Shown in pieces: positions 34,069 to 45,331 of a stretch of DNA of 64,000 nt. Source of the stretch: Romanomermis culicivorax. Taxonomy: Eukaryota; Nematoda; Enoplea; Mermithida; Mermithidae. Position numbers and translations under genes: made by a program. The notes beneath the pieces are model-generated. The model searched no databases. It was not told where the DNA came from and was given only the letters and a program-made list of their open reading frames with translations. The stretch covers positions 1,178,001-1,242,000 of the forward strand of contig CAWUHX010000065.1 in NCBI GenBank assembly GCA_963922205.1, written 5' to 3'. Within the stretch, counting starts at the first letter, position 1. Every line of letters starts with the position of its first letter.

Positions 34069-37000
34069 ATGGATTTGAAACTCAGCGAGGCTGAAAAAAT
34101 TTTCATTCAACATGGAGTCGAGTCCAATTTTAGAAACGACGGACGGAAGTAAAATAAATTTTCAAGTTTGAAATTTGCTTCTGGTCGATGAATAAAGATT
34201 TTTTTCTTTTTTGAAGCAATGAAGATTATCGACCAATTTTGATCGAAACGGACGTCGTTCAAAACGCTAACGGGTCGGCTCGCGTGTTACTCGGCCAAAC
34301 GGATATTTTAGTCGGCGTCAAAGCCGAAATAGACGTTCCAGAAGCTGCTAGGCCCAAAACAGGGAGAATCAAATTTTTCGTCGATTGTTCTGCAAACGCT
34401 AGTCCCGAATTTGAAGGTAAAAATGCGCTCAGTTTGATTCACTGCAGCCCAACAGGATAAAAACCGCCTTCTTTTGCTTAGCACTGTAATTTTTCAGTAG
34501 TATCTCATAAATTAAGTTACAATAAAATTAAACTTTTCTTTGGAAAACTAGAATGAAGACGCTATTTATCCGATCAACTAAATAAAAGACATCTTACTGT
34601 ATAAACATTTTCAATAATTTTGAAAAATTAATAACCTAGTGAGAAAATTTTTGTTTCAATTCGCTCATAAAACATAATTTTTCGGATAATCGTCGATTTT
34701 TCTCGAGATTCACTAGAAATAATTGTATAAACTGTAATTGTACTAACAAGAACAGGGGGGGAATCAAATTTTGAATACAATCTTAAATTTTATTTATTTT
34801 CAAAATCTATATGTTAACCCGAAAGAACCAATTTGTAATTATTCTATTTTCGTACATTTTTGGTGAAAGTCCACCAATTTTGAAGGAATTCATCAATTTT
34901 ATGATTTGTCAAGATACTAAAAGTTAACAGTGTCTAAATATTGCAAATTTCACCGTAGAGCAAGTTTACTGTAACCTCGAATTGATTGCAAATCATTTTT
35001 ACAGCAAGATGTGCAACACATTACTCCTACATTTCAGTCGAAACATCATATATTCATTGAAAACAATAGTGGTTCAGTGCAGATAAGTGTTCAGAAATTA
35101 CCAGAATTATGTATATAAGATTTTAATACTCTATTCCATTCGTTTTGAAATGATCGACTAGAGATCAGGAAATCAATGTCGATAATCTTGAGTGATCACC
35201 GAGAACCACGAAAGAAAAATTTGTAGATTAGATTCAGGGTTTTTTTAAATTTTTTCTCGACAGGCCATTTGGCGCCTAAGGTCAAAATTTTACAGGCCAA
35301 TAGAAATTTCAACAAGCCAAAACTAAAAAGTTTGTAAATAAATGTGGTAGTAAAAAACAATGTTTTTTTCAACAAATTTCGTCAAAAACAGTCTCCGAAA
35401 TCACTGTAGAAGTCCGCATAGCAGATCAATCATTTTGAATACATTCTTAATCACACACAGAATAATAAGGCCCACGAATCAGATCAGCTATTATTCAAAT
35501 CAATCATCAGGGTTTTTTTCGCACTAGCCAGGTTGATCTGCAACTTGGGGAAAAATTTGGTTGCACGGATTATTTTTTAGTTGCTCACTCTAACATTGAT
35601 AAATTCTCTTTTCATCAGAAAAATGATTAAAAGTTACTTCCCTTGCATTTCATTCACATCGCGTCAGTTCCTGACTTTTAAAATTGAGTTTCTTGAGTTT
35701 TGGATGAGAAATCAAAAGTCAGGCTAAAGTAATTCGTTTGGTGCCTAGCACCGAAAAATTTTGATTTCGGTGCCTCTAAAATGTCGCAAAATGCATTTTT
35801 TAGCACATTCTACCGCGACTGGCGATGACCGATATTTTCACCATTTGATTCGCGGAAGAGGTCAAATATTTTACCTCCATTTTGGATCTTATATATCTGG
35901 AGTCAGTAATTTACCAATCACAATTATTTATCAAAAGCGATTGTCTTCACATGATCTATAACATAAAAAAGCGCGATAGGTATTTTACTTCGGACATGAA
36001 TATTTTCGACGCTTTGCAGTGGAAGAAAATTTTAGGTTATGATATTCTATAGCATTGGAAAATGAATACTTATAATATCTTTTTCCTGCATGAAGGGTCT
36101 ATTTCTTGTGTGAATTCAATGTGTTTTCAGTGGTGCAAACTAAAATTTAAAAATTAGGCAAGCAACAATGAATCTAAATGGCTTCTTCAGATAGCAAGAA
36201 CCTCTGCCATTTTCTCATGCTGATGATGATTTAATAATTTTCCAAATGCAAAAATTTGTGTTCACCAAAGCCAAAAATTCTTAAGTGCCGCAAAACGATT
36301 TTTTAAAAATAATCTAAAAAAATCTTGATTGTTGTCAAATACGTGGAAAAAAACAATACAAGGTCAAACATTCATCCATAATATGCTGGTTTCTGAAAGC
36401 TATAAGCGTAGGCTAGGATGAAATTTTCTAACCGCACAACGGAAATTATACCAAGAATCATAAATGAATTCAAATCCGGTGCCAAGCGCCGGAAAGTTTT
36501 CGGCATTTTTCTTTTCAAAATGCATAAAGATGCATCTCTGCACAGGAAGCCCTAAAGCCTAAAAGGGTGGTTAGGCTCTCATTTTTACAAGCCAATTGTG
36601 CCCCTAAATTTTTAGGAGCTATGGCTCCAAATTGGCCTAAGAACCCTGATTAGATCCAAAGAATCTTGCATAATTTTGAATAAAAGTTTGGCTGCGACCT
36701 CGCTGCATCGATCATTTCAAAATGAATGGAGTAAAGAGCTACTGTGTTCGATCATCTTAAGTCGAAAATTTAGATGTATGAAAAAAGATCAATTTTCAAA
36801 TTCACTGCAAACATAGTGTTTTGGTTACTGCAATTTATGACATTTCAAAGCTTCCTCTGTTTAACAATTTATGTTGTTTTATATTTTGCCTCATTCTTGT
36901 AAATTATTTCTCTTTTTCCGAGGTCGAGGCGGAGAATCTTTCGCCAACGAAATTTCTGAAGCCCTATATTCTGCTTATAACAATAAATATACAGAAGAAG

Positions 37001-40000
37001 CCATACTAAAAAAGCTTTTATTGCTCGAGAATCAACTTTGCTGGCTATTGTACGTCGATGTCGTAGTCCTTGAATGTCAAGTAAGCTTCCAAGTCGAAAT
37101 GGGAGTATTTTGATACCAGCTAAAAATTTACATCGATTAAAACAGTGTATATCTGTTCCAGACCAGAAATCATCAAATCAAAAGTCCTCAAAACCAGAAA
37201 TGACCTGTGTATGCCAAACAGACTTTTTTAGTTATTTAAGTGGCCTGGACCCCTAAAAATTTGGAAATGGCTCCTAAAATTTCTAGTCTAGGAGCCATTT
37301 TGGCTCCTGAAAATTTTGATTTATATATTTATGTCTTAGTGAATAATGCTTGTTTCCATTCAATTTCAGATTTAAAGTATGTGTTGTGCATGCACTAAAA
37401 ACAGAAAACCCTGAAAAAATTTTCCGGTGCTTCGCACCGCATTTCACTGCATACTTTTTCGCATTGGTCTGTTAACTGTTTTTTCACAGATAATACATTT
37501 TTGAGAAAAAATTTTGAAAAAGATAAAATGTTGGGAGTTCGACATGAAAAAGATGAATTTGGTGCTTTTTAGAAGTCAAAATCTCAAATTTTCCAACATT
37601 GTGTGACTATAATTTCAAACTTAAACCTTAAACATGAACATGGAACATAAGCATCATGGAAGTGATTTTCAGAAATATCAAGTTTAATCCTGAAGGTTTT
37701 CAAATTCATGAACGTATGGGTATATTTTTTAATTCATAAAATAATAAAGACATGCTTCTAAACAGAATATTTGAAACCTATGTTTATTGAATAAGCTATC
37801 TTTAAATTGATTTTCAGCACTTTAAAATGACAGAACCTAAAAATTTACGCGCCGGAAAGATGAGAGACAATAGAAGGAATAATAACAGAAGCTGCATTTT
37901 TCAATAGACGGTACTTTGTGCCAGATATGAAGGAAATGAACTCAAGTGCTATCTGAAAGAAGGTTTGTGCAAAAATACTCAAAAAATCGTGTTTTTTTGT
38001 GTACAAAAAAATGTTCTTCGTACAAAGATTTTTTGGTCAATCTTATAGGTATAGGCTTATTAAAAAACCATCATTGGGTTTGAGTAATCGTTTTTTAACG
38101 CATATCAATATCACATGATTGAATATTCAAATAATTTAGTTACATTAAACAATGCGTTACAAGCCTGTACTTCGATACTCTTCAATAATAGATTTTTGGC
38201 CCCTAGAATTTCAATTTGATTTTTAAAAATTTAGGCCTAGGAGCCATTTGGCACGTGGTTTTCAAACCAAAAATAAGCCTGATGCCAACTGAAATCATTT
38301 TAGTCTTTTGTCCCGGAAAGACAAAAATTTTATGCTATAAAAGCTGAATATTTTTATCACATTTAAAATATCATTCCAACTTTTAATTGGGAGAACAGAA
38401 ATTGCCAAATTATATTCGAAAAATTAGCGAAATTTTCATAATCTTTTAGAAAATCGATTGAATTAAACAGACAAAATTCTTGAAATTTTGTTTGTTTTTC
38501 CAGATGTTTGTATTTCCTTAAATGTGTCGCTTCCACGATACTTTTTTCTTTGGTTTTTTTCTGAATGCTGTATTGACAATTTCGGGTGTAGACCACCAAT
38601 TCTGGTATTACATAGCTTTATTTCACACAATTTTAATTCAAAATCGTTATCCGCTCATATCGCCTCCAAAGAAGACGAATTATAGCTTTCGTGTTTACTG
38701 TGAAAAATTTGCTTTCTAATATACACGCGGGAAAAACTGCGTAATTTGTAATACCTTAATCTGACCAACAGTGTTTTTTTCTGCACCGGGCTTTCTGCTC
38801 AATGCAGAAAAATCAAAAAAAAGTTTCTGCGCTGCGGTTTTCTCCTGTTACCACGGTTTTTTCCCCTGCCTTTTCCCCAAATGGGGGAAGGGGTCAAAGT
38901 TTGTTTCCCCATTTACCCGAAGTCGTTTTTCGTTTAAAAATGCTTTTAGACGCTTTATTCATGTATTTTTGAGCTTTTTCAAACCTCTTAATGTTTTCAA
39001 AGCCTTCAATTTCTCAAAATTGAGGAAACATTTGAAATTTTTGAGTTTGATCGATGTCTAATCTACAAGCATTGTGGAACCAATTTTCCACCAAACTATC
39101 CAAAAGCACAATGACTTTGAATTACATGAGAAATCGACGGTCAAGTCCTTTATGATGACAAGTGAGAACCCATAAAAGATATTGATCTTTATGGTGCGGA
39201 GCGCCGGAAAATTTCTCAGGTATTGACATTCTGCGACGCTGGAAAATCAATTTTCTAAACATTTATTTCAAGAATTAGATTCGAGTTTTGTGTTTAAAAG
39301 TCGTAATTTCTAGAATTTATATTTTAAAAATTTTAAAGCCAGATTTTATTAAATTTATTAAATTTATTCCCAAACTCTCATGATCTTGGCCGAAAAGGTA
39401 TGAGTAAGCAGAGTAGAAACTTCTGAAAATTACTTCGATGAAGGTTTTCGATTGATTTTATGTTAAGAGAAGAATAATCGTTTCAAAAAGTTTACAGAAT
39501 GATCTTTCTCAAAAAAATGTATCAAGGAAAAAGTGTGAATCTTTATTAAATATCAAGATAAAATATTGAAGATTACCAATTAAAACATGAGATAATACGT
39601 TTAAGATGATAAAAACTATTAAAGATTAAATGATAAGTGAAGTTAGACATGCTAGAAGCTGCACCTGAGCTAGGAAATAAATAATAATGCTTATTAAAGT
39701 TATAACCGGCGCTAAGCGCCGGAAAATTTTGAGAGTATGATCTTCTAAAATGCACCAAAATGCATCTTTTCTGTATCCGATGGGATCAAACACACGACTC
39801 AAAAAAATCTGCACCAGTGCATAAATCACCAAAAAAATTTCTGCACGAAGCCTAAATAGTCTGCACTGTGCAGAAAAAAACAGTGCTGACCAAAATTTTT
39901 ACGAAAATTTGATCTTCGGAATTAATCAGTATATCAACTCAAAAAATAGAATATATGAATATAGAAGACGACAAAGCATGGTAAAACTGCTAGTTTTAGA

Positions 40001-40557
40001 GCATTCTTCATTCGAATTCAAATGACATATTTGATCAGGGTGGAAATGCTTTCGATTGTGCGTCATTAGCTGTCAAATGTGCCTTGTACGACTTGAAAAT
40101 TCCGAAGGCTACAGTATCTTACAACGAAAACGGTAGAGCCGACGTGGAATTGACGTCGAAAAACGATGACTACGACGATATTTGGCGATTGGACGTTCGA
40201 TCGGCCCCCATTTTATTGACGAGCGGGAAATTAGGCCGAGCGACATTGTTACTCGACGCTACGAGGGAAGAAGAAGCGTGTCTGAAATCCACCCTCATTT
40301 TAGGAGTTTTGGGCCAAGAAGTAAGAGGTGAAAATTTTGTACAAATTTGAGTTGAAAATTTGGAACTTTTTAAGCCTAAAGAAGCCAAAATAACGTTAAT
40401 GAAACAGTTATCCGGCGGAACATTGGATCCAGAATCTCTAACCGAAATGACCGAACGGGTTTTATTGATCGGTTGTAAGCTTAACGATGGTCTTTTAGAA
40501 AAACTAAGAATCGAAGAACTGGGTGAAAAGCCCAAAATCCGTGGTTTTTTATTGTAA
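34069..40557 (+). CDS. EXOSC7: Exosome complex component RRP42 (EXOSC7)
   Basis: RNase PH-like subunit of the nine-subunit exosome ring; catalytically inert itself, it helps form the RNA channel for 3'-5' processing and decay in nucleus and cytoplasm. Exons: 34069-34148, 34217-34416, 36923-37080, 40039-40320, 40375-40557; phases consistent; 300 aa (human 291). Family signatures in order: LSEAEKIFIQHGVESNFRNDGR near the N-terminus, VETDVV-like IETDVVQNANGSARV, LGQTDILVGVKAEI, FFVDCSANASPEFEG, CWLLYVDVVVLECQGGNAFD spanning exons 3-4, the EEEACLKSTLILGV strand and SGGTLDPESLTEM near the C-terminus. Introns 2 and 3 (2.5 and 3.0 kb) are largely transposons, while intron 4 is only 54 bp. AATAAA lies 12 bases after the stop (40569-40574). 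Appears intact. Confidence 0.95.
35129..36733. mobile_element. MITE interrupted by a nested element (EXOSC7 intron 2)
   Basis: Outer ends tattccattcgttttgaaatgatcga and, inverted, tcgatcatttcaaaatgaatgga belong to the family seen at 5650-5895. Its interior is split by the hAT-like insertion at 35235-36648. Removing that insertion leaves an element of roughly 190 bases. Confidence 0.65.
35235..36648. mobile_element. hAT-like element nested inside a MITE (EXOSC7 intron 2)
   Basis: Starts cagggttttttt and ends aagaaccctg. Flanks attagatt (35227-35234) and attagatc (36649-36656) match at 7 of 8 bases, an 8-bp target duplication. Inside are gccatttggcgcc/ggagc-type repeats, a second cagggtttttttcgcac end at about 35508 and a GC-rich hairpin at 36476-36492. 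No transposase is recognised. Confidence 0.7.
37220..37440. repeat. Repeat fragment related to the nested intron-2 element
   Basis: Contains the ggcccctaaaaattt / aggagccattttggctcc phrases also seen inside 35235-36648 and at about 38195-38260. It ends at a perfect hairpin cggtgcttcgcaccg (37425-37439). It lies in EXOSC7 intron 3. Confidence 0.5.
38769..39885. mobile_element. Non-autonomous hAT-like element, 1.1 kb, perfect 8-bp TSD (EXOSC7 intron 3)
   Basis: Left end cagtgtttttttctgcac; right end gtgcagaaaaaaacagtg, inverted apart from one base. Target duplication ctgaccaa at 38761-38768 and 39886-39893, exact. Two GC-rich hairpins of the dispersed family lie inside (39194-39206 region and 39706-39722). 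No transposase frame. Confidence 0.85.
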
Positions 40558-40639
40558 GATTGTTGCGGAATAAAGTTTTATACCAACGAATTCAAAGGAA
40601 TAACTTAGTATTTGTTGCCTACTCAAAGCTAAAGGGCTC

Positions 40640-41160
40640 ACTGTCACTTATCGCGCGAAGCTATCCGCGCTTCGCGCGAGCGAAGGTAGCGAGTATAGAA
40701 TCTAGCGATGGCGCGATATCCCCAGCGACTACTGTTACAATTTTAATTTTTTGAGAAATGGTAATTTTTCATTAGTTTAAAGTGGAAAATGTTAATTAGC
40801 GCAAAATTCAAAACAGCTATTTTCTTTTAAAAATTCTTTCAAAATTGAGATTTTCAAAAATCCTAAATTTTAAAAGAATTTTCAAACAAAATCAGTCGGG
40901 CAGATGCAGATCAGCAATAAATTTGATTAAAATCTCCAAATAAACATTAATATTACAGAAAACCGGGATGAAAATGGACAGAAATTTAAAATTTGGCCTT
41001 CTTCGCTCGGCACGATATCGCTAATTTAGAAAATTTTCTATCGAAACGATGAGCGAAACGCGATACAGTAAACTTTATTTTACATCGCGCGCGATATGGC
41101 TTGCGATCTCATCTCAAGGTATATGTTAGTTCACGCTTCGCGCCAGCGAAGCTAGCGTGT
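40640..41160. repeat. Palindrome-rich CGCG repeat between EXOSC7 and the 13-kb element
   Basis: Clusters such as tatcgcgcgaagctatccgcgcttcgcgcgagcgaag (start) and cacgcttcgcgccagcgaagctagcg (end) are rich in short inverted repeats built on gcttcgcg. The interior repeats cgatatcgc motifs. It looks like a non-autonomous element with hairpin ends. No target duplication seen. Confidence 0.4.
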
Positions 41161-41169
41161 TTCTGATTG

Positions 41170-41178
41170 GTCAGTTCC
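41170..41178 (+). repeat. Left 9-bp target-site duplication of the 13.3-kb element
   Basis: gtcagttcc, identical to 54492-54500, directly abutting the first base of the terminal inverted repeat. Confidence 0.9.
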
Positions 41179-41449
41179 GGGTAGCACTAAAACCCGGATC
41201 GGGTCCACGGATCCGGATCGGGTGCCTAAAACCCGGATCACCACGGATCCGCGGATCGGCGGATCGGGGGTTTGGCTCGCTAAACCATGGTTTTAGGTGC
41301 CTAAAACCCGGATCACCACGGATCATGGCGGATCAGTCCGGTGATCCGGATCCGTGGAAAATACGTCTAAAACCCGGATTTTCATCACGGATCACCCCCA
41401 CGGATCGGGGTCCAATATATAAATTTTTGATCCGGAACCCAAATTTTTG

Positions 41450-42530
41450 ATCCGGACTAACTTTTTTTGATCCGGATCAAATTTTTTTGATCTAGATCAA
41501 ATTTTTTCGAAATTTTTCGTCGTGATGAGTATTTTCACGCCACATGTTCAGATTTTGATCCAGATCGATATTTTTGATCCGGATCAATTTTTTAATTTTT
41601 ATCTAGATTAAATTTTTTCGAATTTTTTCGTCGTGATGAGTATTTTCACGCTACATAATCAGATTTTGATCCAGATCAATATTTTTGATCCGGATCAAAT
41701 TTTTTTCAAATTTTCACCTAGATTAAATTTTTTCGAATTTTTCCGTCGTGATGAGTAAATTGACGCCATGTATTCAGATTTTGATCCAGATCAATATTTT
41801 TGATCCCGATCAAATTTTTTTTCAATTCCTCTAGATTGGATTTTCTCGGAATTTTCCGTCGTGATAAGTATACTCACGCCACATATTCAGATTTTGATCC
41901 AGATCAATATTTTTGATCCGGATCATTTTTTTTCTTCAAATTTTCACCTAGATTAAATTTTTCGAATTTTTTCGTCAAGATGAGTATTTTTGCATCACGT
42001 ATTCAGTTTTTGATCCAGATCAAATTTTTTGATCTAGATCAAAATTTTTCGAATTTTTCCGTCATGATGAGTATTTTCGTGCCACGTATTCAGTCTTTGA
42101 TCCAGAAATTTTTTTCAAATTTTCACCTGCATTAAATTTTTTCGAATTTTTCCGTCGAGATGAGTAAATTGACGTCACATATTCAGATTTTAATCCGGAT
42201 CAATATTTTTGATCCCGATCAAATTTTTTTCAATTTTTCATCTAGATTAAATTTTTTCGAATTTTTCCGTCGTGATGAGTCCGCGCCACGTATTCAGTCT
42301 TTGATCCAGATCTTTTTTTTGATCTGGATCAACTTTTTTTGACCCACACTGAAATTTTTCGAATTATTTCATCGTGATGCATATTATTGCTTCACGTCTT
42401 CAATTTTTGATCCACATCACATTTTTTGATCCGAATCAATGGTTTTTTATATTTTTTGACCAGACTGCAATTTTTCGTCATCATGGCACATATGTTGGCA
42501 TCACGTATTCAGATCCGATTTTCTTTAGTG
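41450..42530. repeat. Tandem array inside the left arm
   Basis: About nine to ten units of roughly 110 bases. Each carries a gatcc(a/g)gatcaa pair, an a/t run, a tagattaaattttttcgaatt segment and a ttccgtcgtgatgagtatttt segment. The mirror array is at about 53270-54180. Confidence 0.85.
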
Positions 42531-42719
42531 CATTTTTGGCTCAAAGTTTGAGTGATCGGACCCGGATCACTCGAAAACGGTTACAATACATGCTTGTATC
42601 AATTTGTATGGTCAAAAGAAGTTGAATGTTTTCCAGCATGGCCGAAAATGTCCACTCACTTTTGGTCTTAGAATTCTAGTCATACTCAGTTATCAGTGGA
42701 TCTATATGGAATTTGAAAC

Positions 42720-42925
42720 TTATTTATTTTACTTGAAAGAAAAATTACAGTAAAATAAGTATGTACAAGTAATAAAATACAATTCAAAACGGCATGCGGA
42801 ACACTAGCAAACTAGTAACATAAATAAAAACAAAAAAATATATCAGGGGGTACACAAAGACCCCGACGACCGGCTTTGACCACCAATTCATCGTCCCGCT
42901 TCCTCGCATCTTTATTTTTACTAAA
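42720..42925 (-). other. Possible 3'-terminal exon or UTR inside the 13-kb element
   Basis: On the minus strand, less AT-rich sequence around 42850-42910 is followed by an AT-rich tail with AATAAA near 42720. It could be the 3' end of the spliced fragment at 44954-45331 or of an unrelated transcript. The frame is ambiguous and no family is recognised. Confidence 0.25.
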
Positions 42926-43484
42926 ATAATAAAGAAGTTTAAACACAATATTCATGCAATTTTCCTATAAATTGTTTTATATTTCAAGTGACCCAACACT
43001 TAACCTCAATGGATCAATCCAGTATTAGAGGTTGGAACCTTAAAAAATTTGAAAACTTGTTTGTATCACTTCCTATCACCAGAACATTTACAAATGAAAA
43101 ATTTGATATTTTGGATACTTTTAAGTACCTTAAGATTTTCTTTTAATTTTTTTAAAACCACTTTAGTATTGTCAGTGATATTTAAAAACGTAGGAAAACA
43201 AGTTTCCTAAACCTTGTACATGCAATTTGAATCTAAAATTTTCAGATCCGTCGAAGTGAATCTGTGTTTTTTCCTAAAATTTTCAAAGTCAAACACCTTA
43301 AAAATACTTCGGAAACTTGTTTGCATCACTTCCTATCATCAGCAAAACATTTACAAACCGAAATTTAAAAAATTTGAGTATTTTTTGATGTTCAGAATTT
43401 TTCAAATTTTTTTTACATTTTTCAAAACTAAGTTAGAGATGTCGGACATGCTTGAAAACGTAGGAAAACTAGTTTCCTAAACCT

Positions 43485-44930
43485 AAAACCTGGATCGGCC
43501 CCCCACGGATCACCCAATTTTCAAATTCAAAAACCTTAAAAATACTTTGGAAACTTGCTAGCAGCACTTCCTATGATCACTGGAATAGCTACAAACCGAA
43601 AGTTTGAGGTTTTGAAATCTTTTAAAATTAAATTATTTATTTTTAATTTTTTAAAATTTAAATTTTTTTTAATTTCCTGATTTTTCCGAAACTGTGTATC
43701 TAACAGGAAGAGCTACAAATTGGAAGCTTAGGGTTTTAAATTTTTTTGAAATTTGAAATTTATTTCTAAATTTTTTTAAAATTTAAATTTTTTTCAAAAC
43801 TTAAATTTTTTTTAAAATTTTCGAATTTTTCGGAAACTAGTTTAGAAATGTCGGGCATGCTTGAAAATGTGGGGAAACAAGTTTCCCAACCTTTGAACAC
43901 ACTTTTCGGGAAGAAAATATGCCTGATCCGTGGAAAAGTGATCCGGGTTTTAGACGTGCACGACTAAAACCCGGATCGGCCCCTCACGGATCACCCAATT
44001 TTCAAACTCAAAAAACCTGAAAAATACTTTGGAAACTTGCTAGAAGCACTTCCTATGATCACTGGAATAGCTACAAACCGGAAGTTTAAGGTTTTGAAAT
44101 CTTTTAAAATTTGTTTAAAATTTAAAATTTTTTTTTAAATTTTTTTAAAATTTAAATTTTTTTTTAAAATTTTCTAATTTTTCCGAAACTGTGATCTAAG
44201 AGGAAAAGCTACAAACCGGAAGTTTAAGACTTTGAAATTTTTTAAAATTTGGAATTTATTTTGAAATTTTTTTTTAAATTTAAATTTTTTTTCAAATTTT
44301 CGAGTTTTTCCGAAACTAGTTTAGAAATGTCGGGCATGCTTGAAAATGCGGGAAAACAAGTTTCCTAACCTTTGAACACACTTTTCGGGAAGAAAATATG
44401 CCCGATCCGTGGAAAAGTGATCCGGGTTTTAGTCGTGCACGACTAAAACCCGGATCGGCCCCCCACGGATCACTCAATTTTCAAACTCAAAAACCTTAAA
44501 AATACTTTGGAAACTTGCTAGCAGCACTTCCTATGATCACTGGAATAGCTACAAACCGTAAGTTTAAGGTTTTGAAATTTTTAAAATTTTTTTTAAAATT
44601 TGAATTTTTTTAAAATTTAAATTTTTTTAAAATTTAAATTTTTTTAAAATTTAAAATTTTTTTTAAAATTTCCTAATTTTTCCGAAACTGGGATCTAAGA
44701 GGAAAAGCTACAAACCGGAAGTTAAAGGTTTTGAAACTTTTTAAAATTGTTTTAAAATTAAAAATTTTTTTTTAATTTTTTTAAAATTTAAATTATTCTC
44801 AAAAATTTTCTAATTTTTCCAAAACTAGTTTAGAAATGTCGGGCATGCTTGAAAACGTAGGAAAACATGTTTTCTAAACTTTTTACATGCAATTTGGGTC
44901 TAAAAATTTCCAGATCCATCAGAATGTTTT
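43485..44930. repeat. Three 480-bp tandem repeats inside the 13-kb element
   Basis: Units begin ggatcggccccccacggatcac near 43493, 43973 and 44453. Each continues through gaaacttgctagcagcacttcctatgatcactgg, long a/t runs and a gtcgggcatgcttgaaaa stretch. The unit start repeats the acccggatc motif of the TIRs, so the array probably grew from TIR sequence. A more diverged half-unit lies at about 43020-43480. Confidence 0.8.
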
Positions 44931-44953
44931 AGTTGCCAGTTCAACCTTACCGA

Positions 44954-45331
44954 TTAGTTTTCGCCCTTCGTAATTTTATCCGTAACTTCAGTCGGTTCTT
45001 TGGCGTAGGGTACATTCAACGCTTTAAACTGAAAGGTAAAAAATGAATTTTACACTTTACACTTGAATGGAAAATTATGTTCAAGGTGCGAAGAGTAAAA
45101 ACAACATATTTTTGACTGTTTTTGTTTTAAAATTACTATTTTCTAACCAAATGTCAAAAATCTACGGCTAAAAGCACAAATTTTTGAATTATACTTGGCG
45201 GCGCATCGATCATTGGCACTTATTTAACGTAAGCAGCTTCGGCGGCTCTGAGACGCGACGCCATGTTGGCAATTTTGACGATATCGATCGTTCCACGGGC
45301 TAAACGTTTGGCGGCCTTGGCTTTTCCAAGG
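44954..45331 (-). pseudogene. Two spliced exons of a host-like gene inside the 13-kb element
   Basis: Minus-strand exon 45229-45331 (acceptor gactacag, donor gttaaa) encodes 34 residues starting LGKAKAAKRLARGTID and containing ANMASRLRAAEAAY. After a 200-bp intron (acceptor cctttcag), exon 44954-45028 continues FKALNVPYAKEPTEV and stops at TAA. The junction is in phase. The base composition is that of the window's real genes and unlike the surrounding repeat DNA. No upstream exon could be followed, so it looks like the 3' part of a gene carried by the transposon. I do not recognise the family. Confidence 0.45.

Noticed and set aside
41157-41450. Arg/Gly/Pro-rich frame across the left arm of the 13-kb element (and its mirror at 54338-54532)
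   Set aside because: It is a translation of the ggatcc/acccggatc palindrome array; the same DNA is open in both orientations.
42160-42625. Frames with repeated HIQILI/DPDQIFF phrases
   Set aside because: They are translations of the 110-bp tandem units in the arm, not a protein repeat family.
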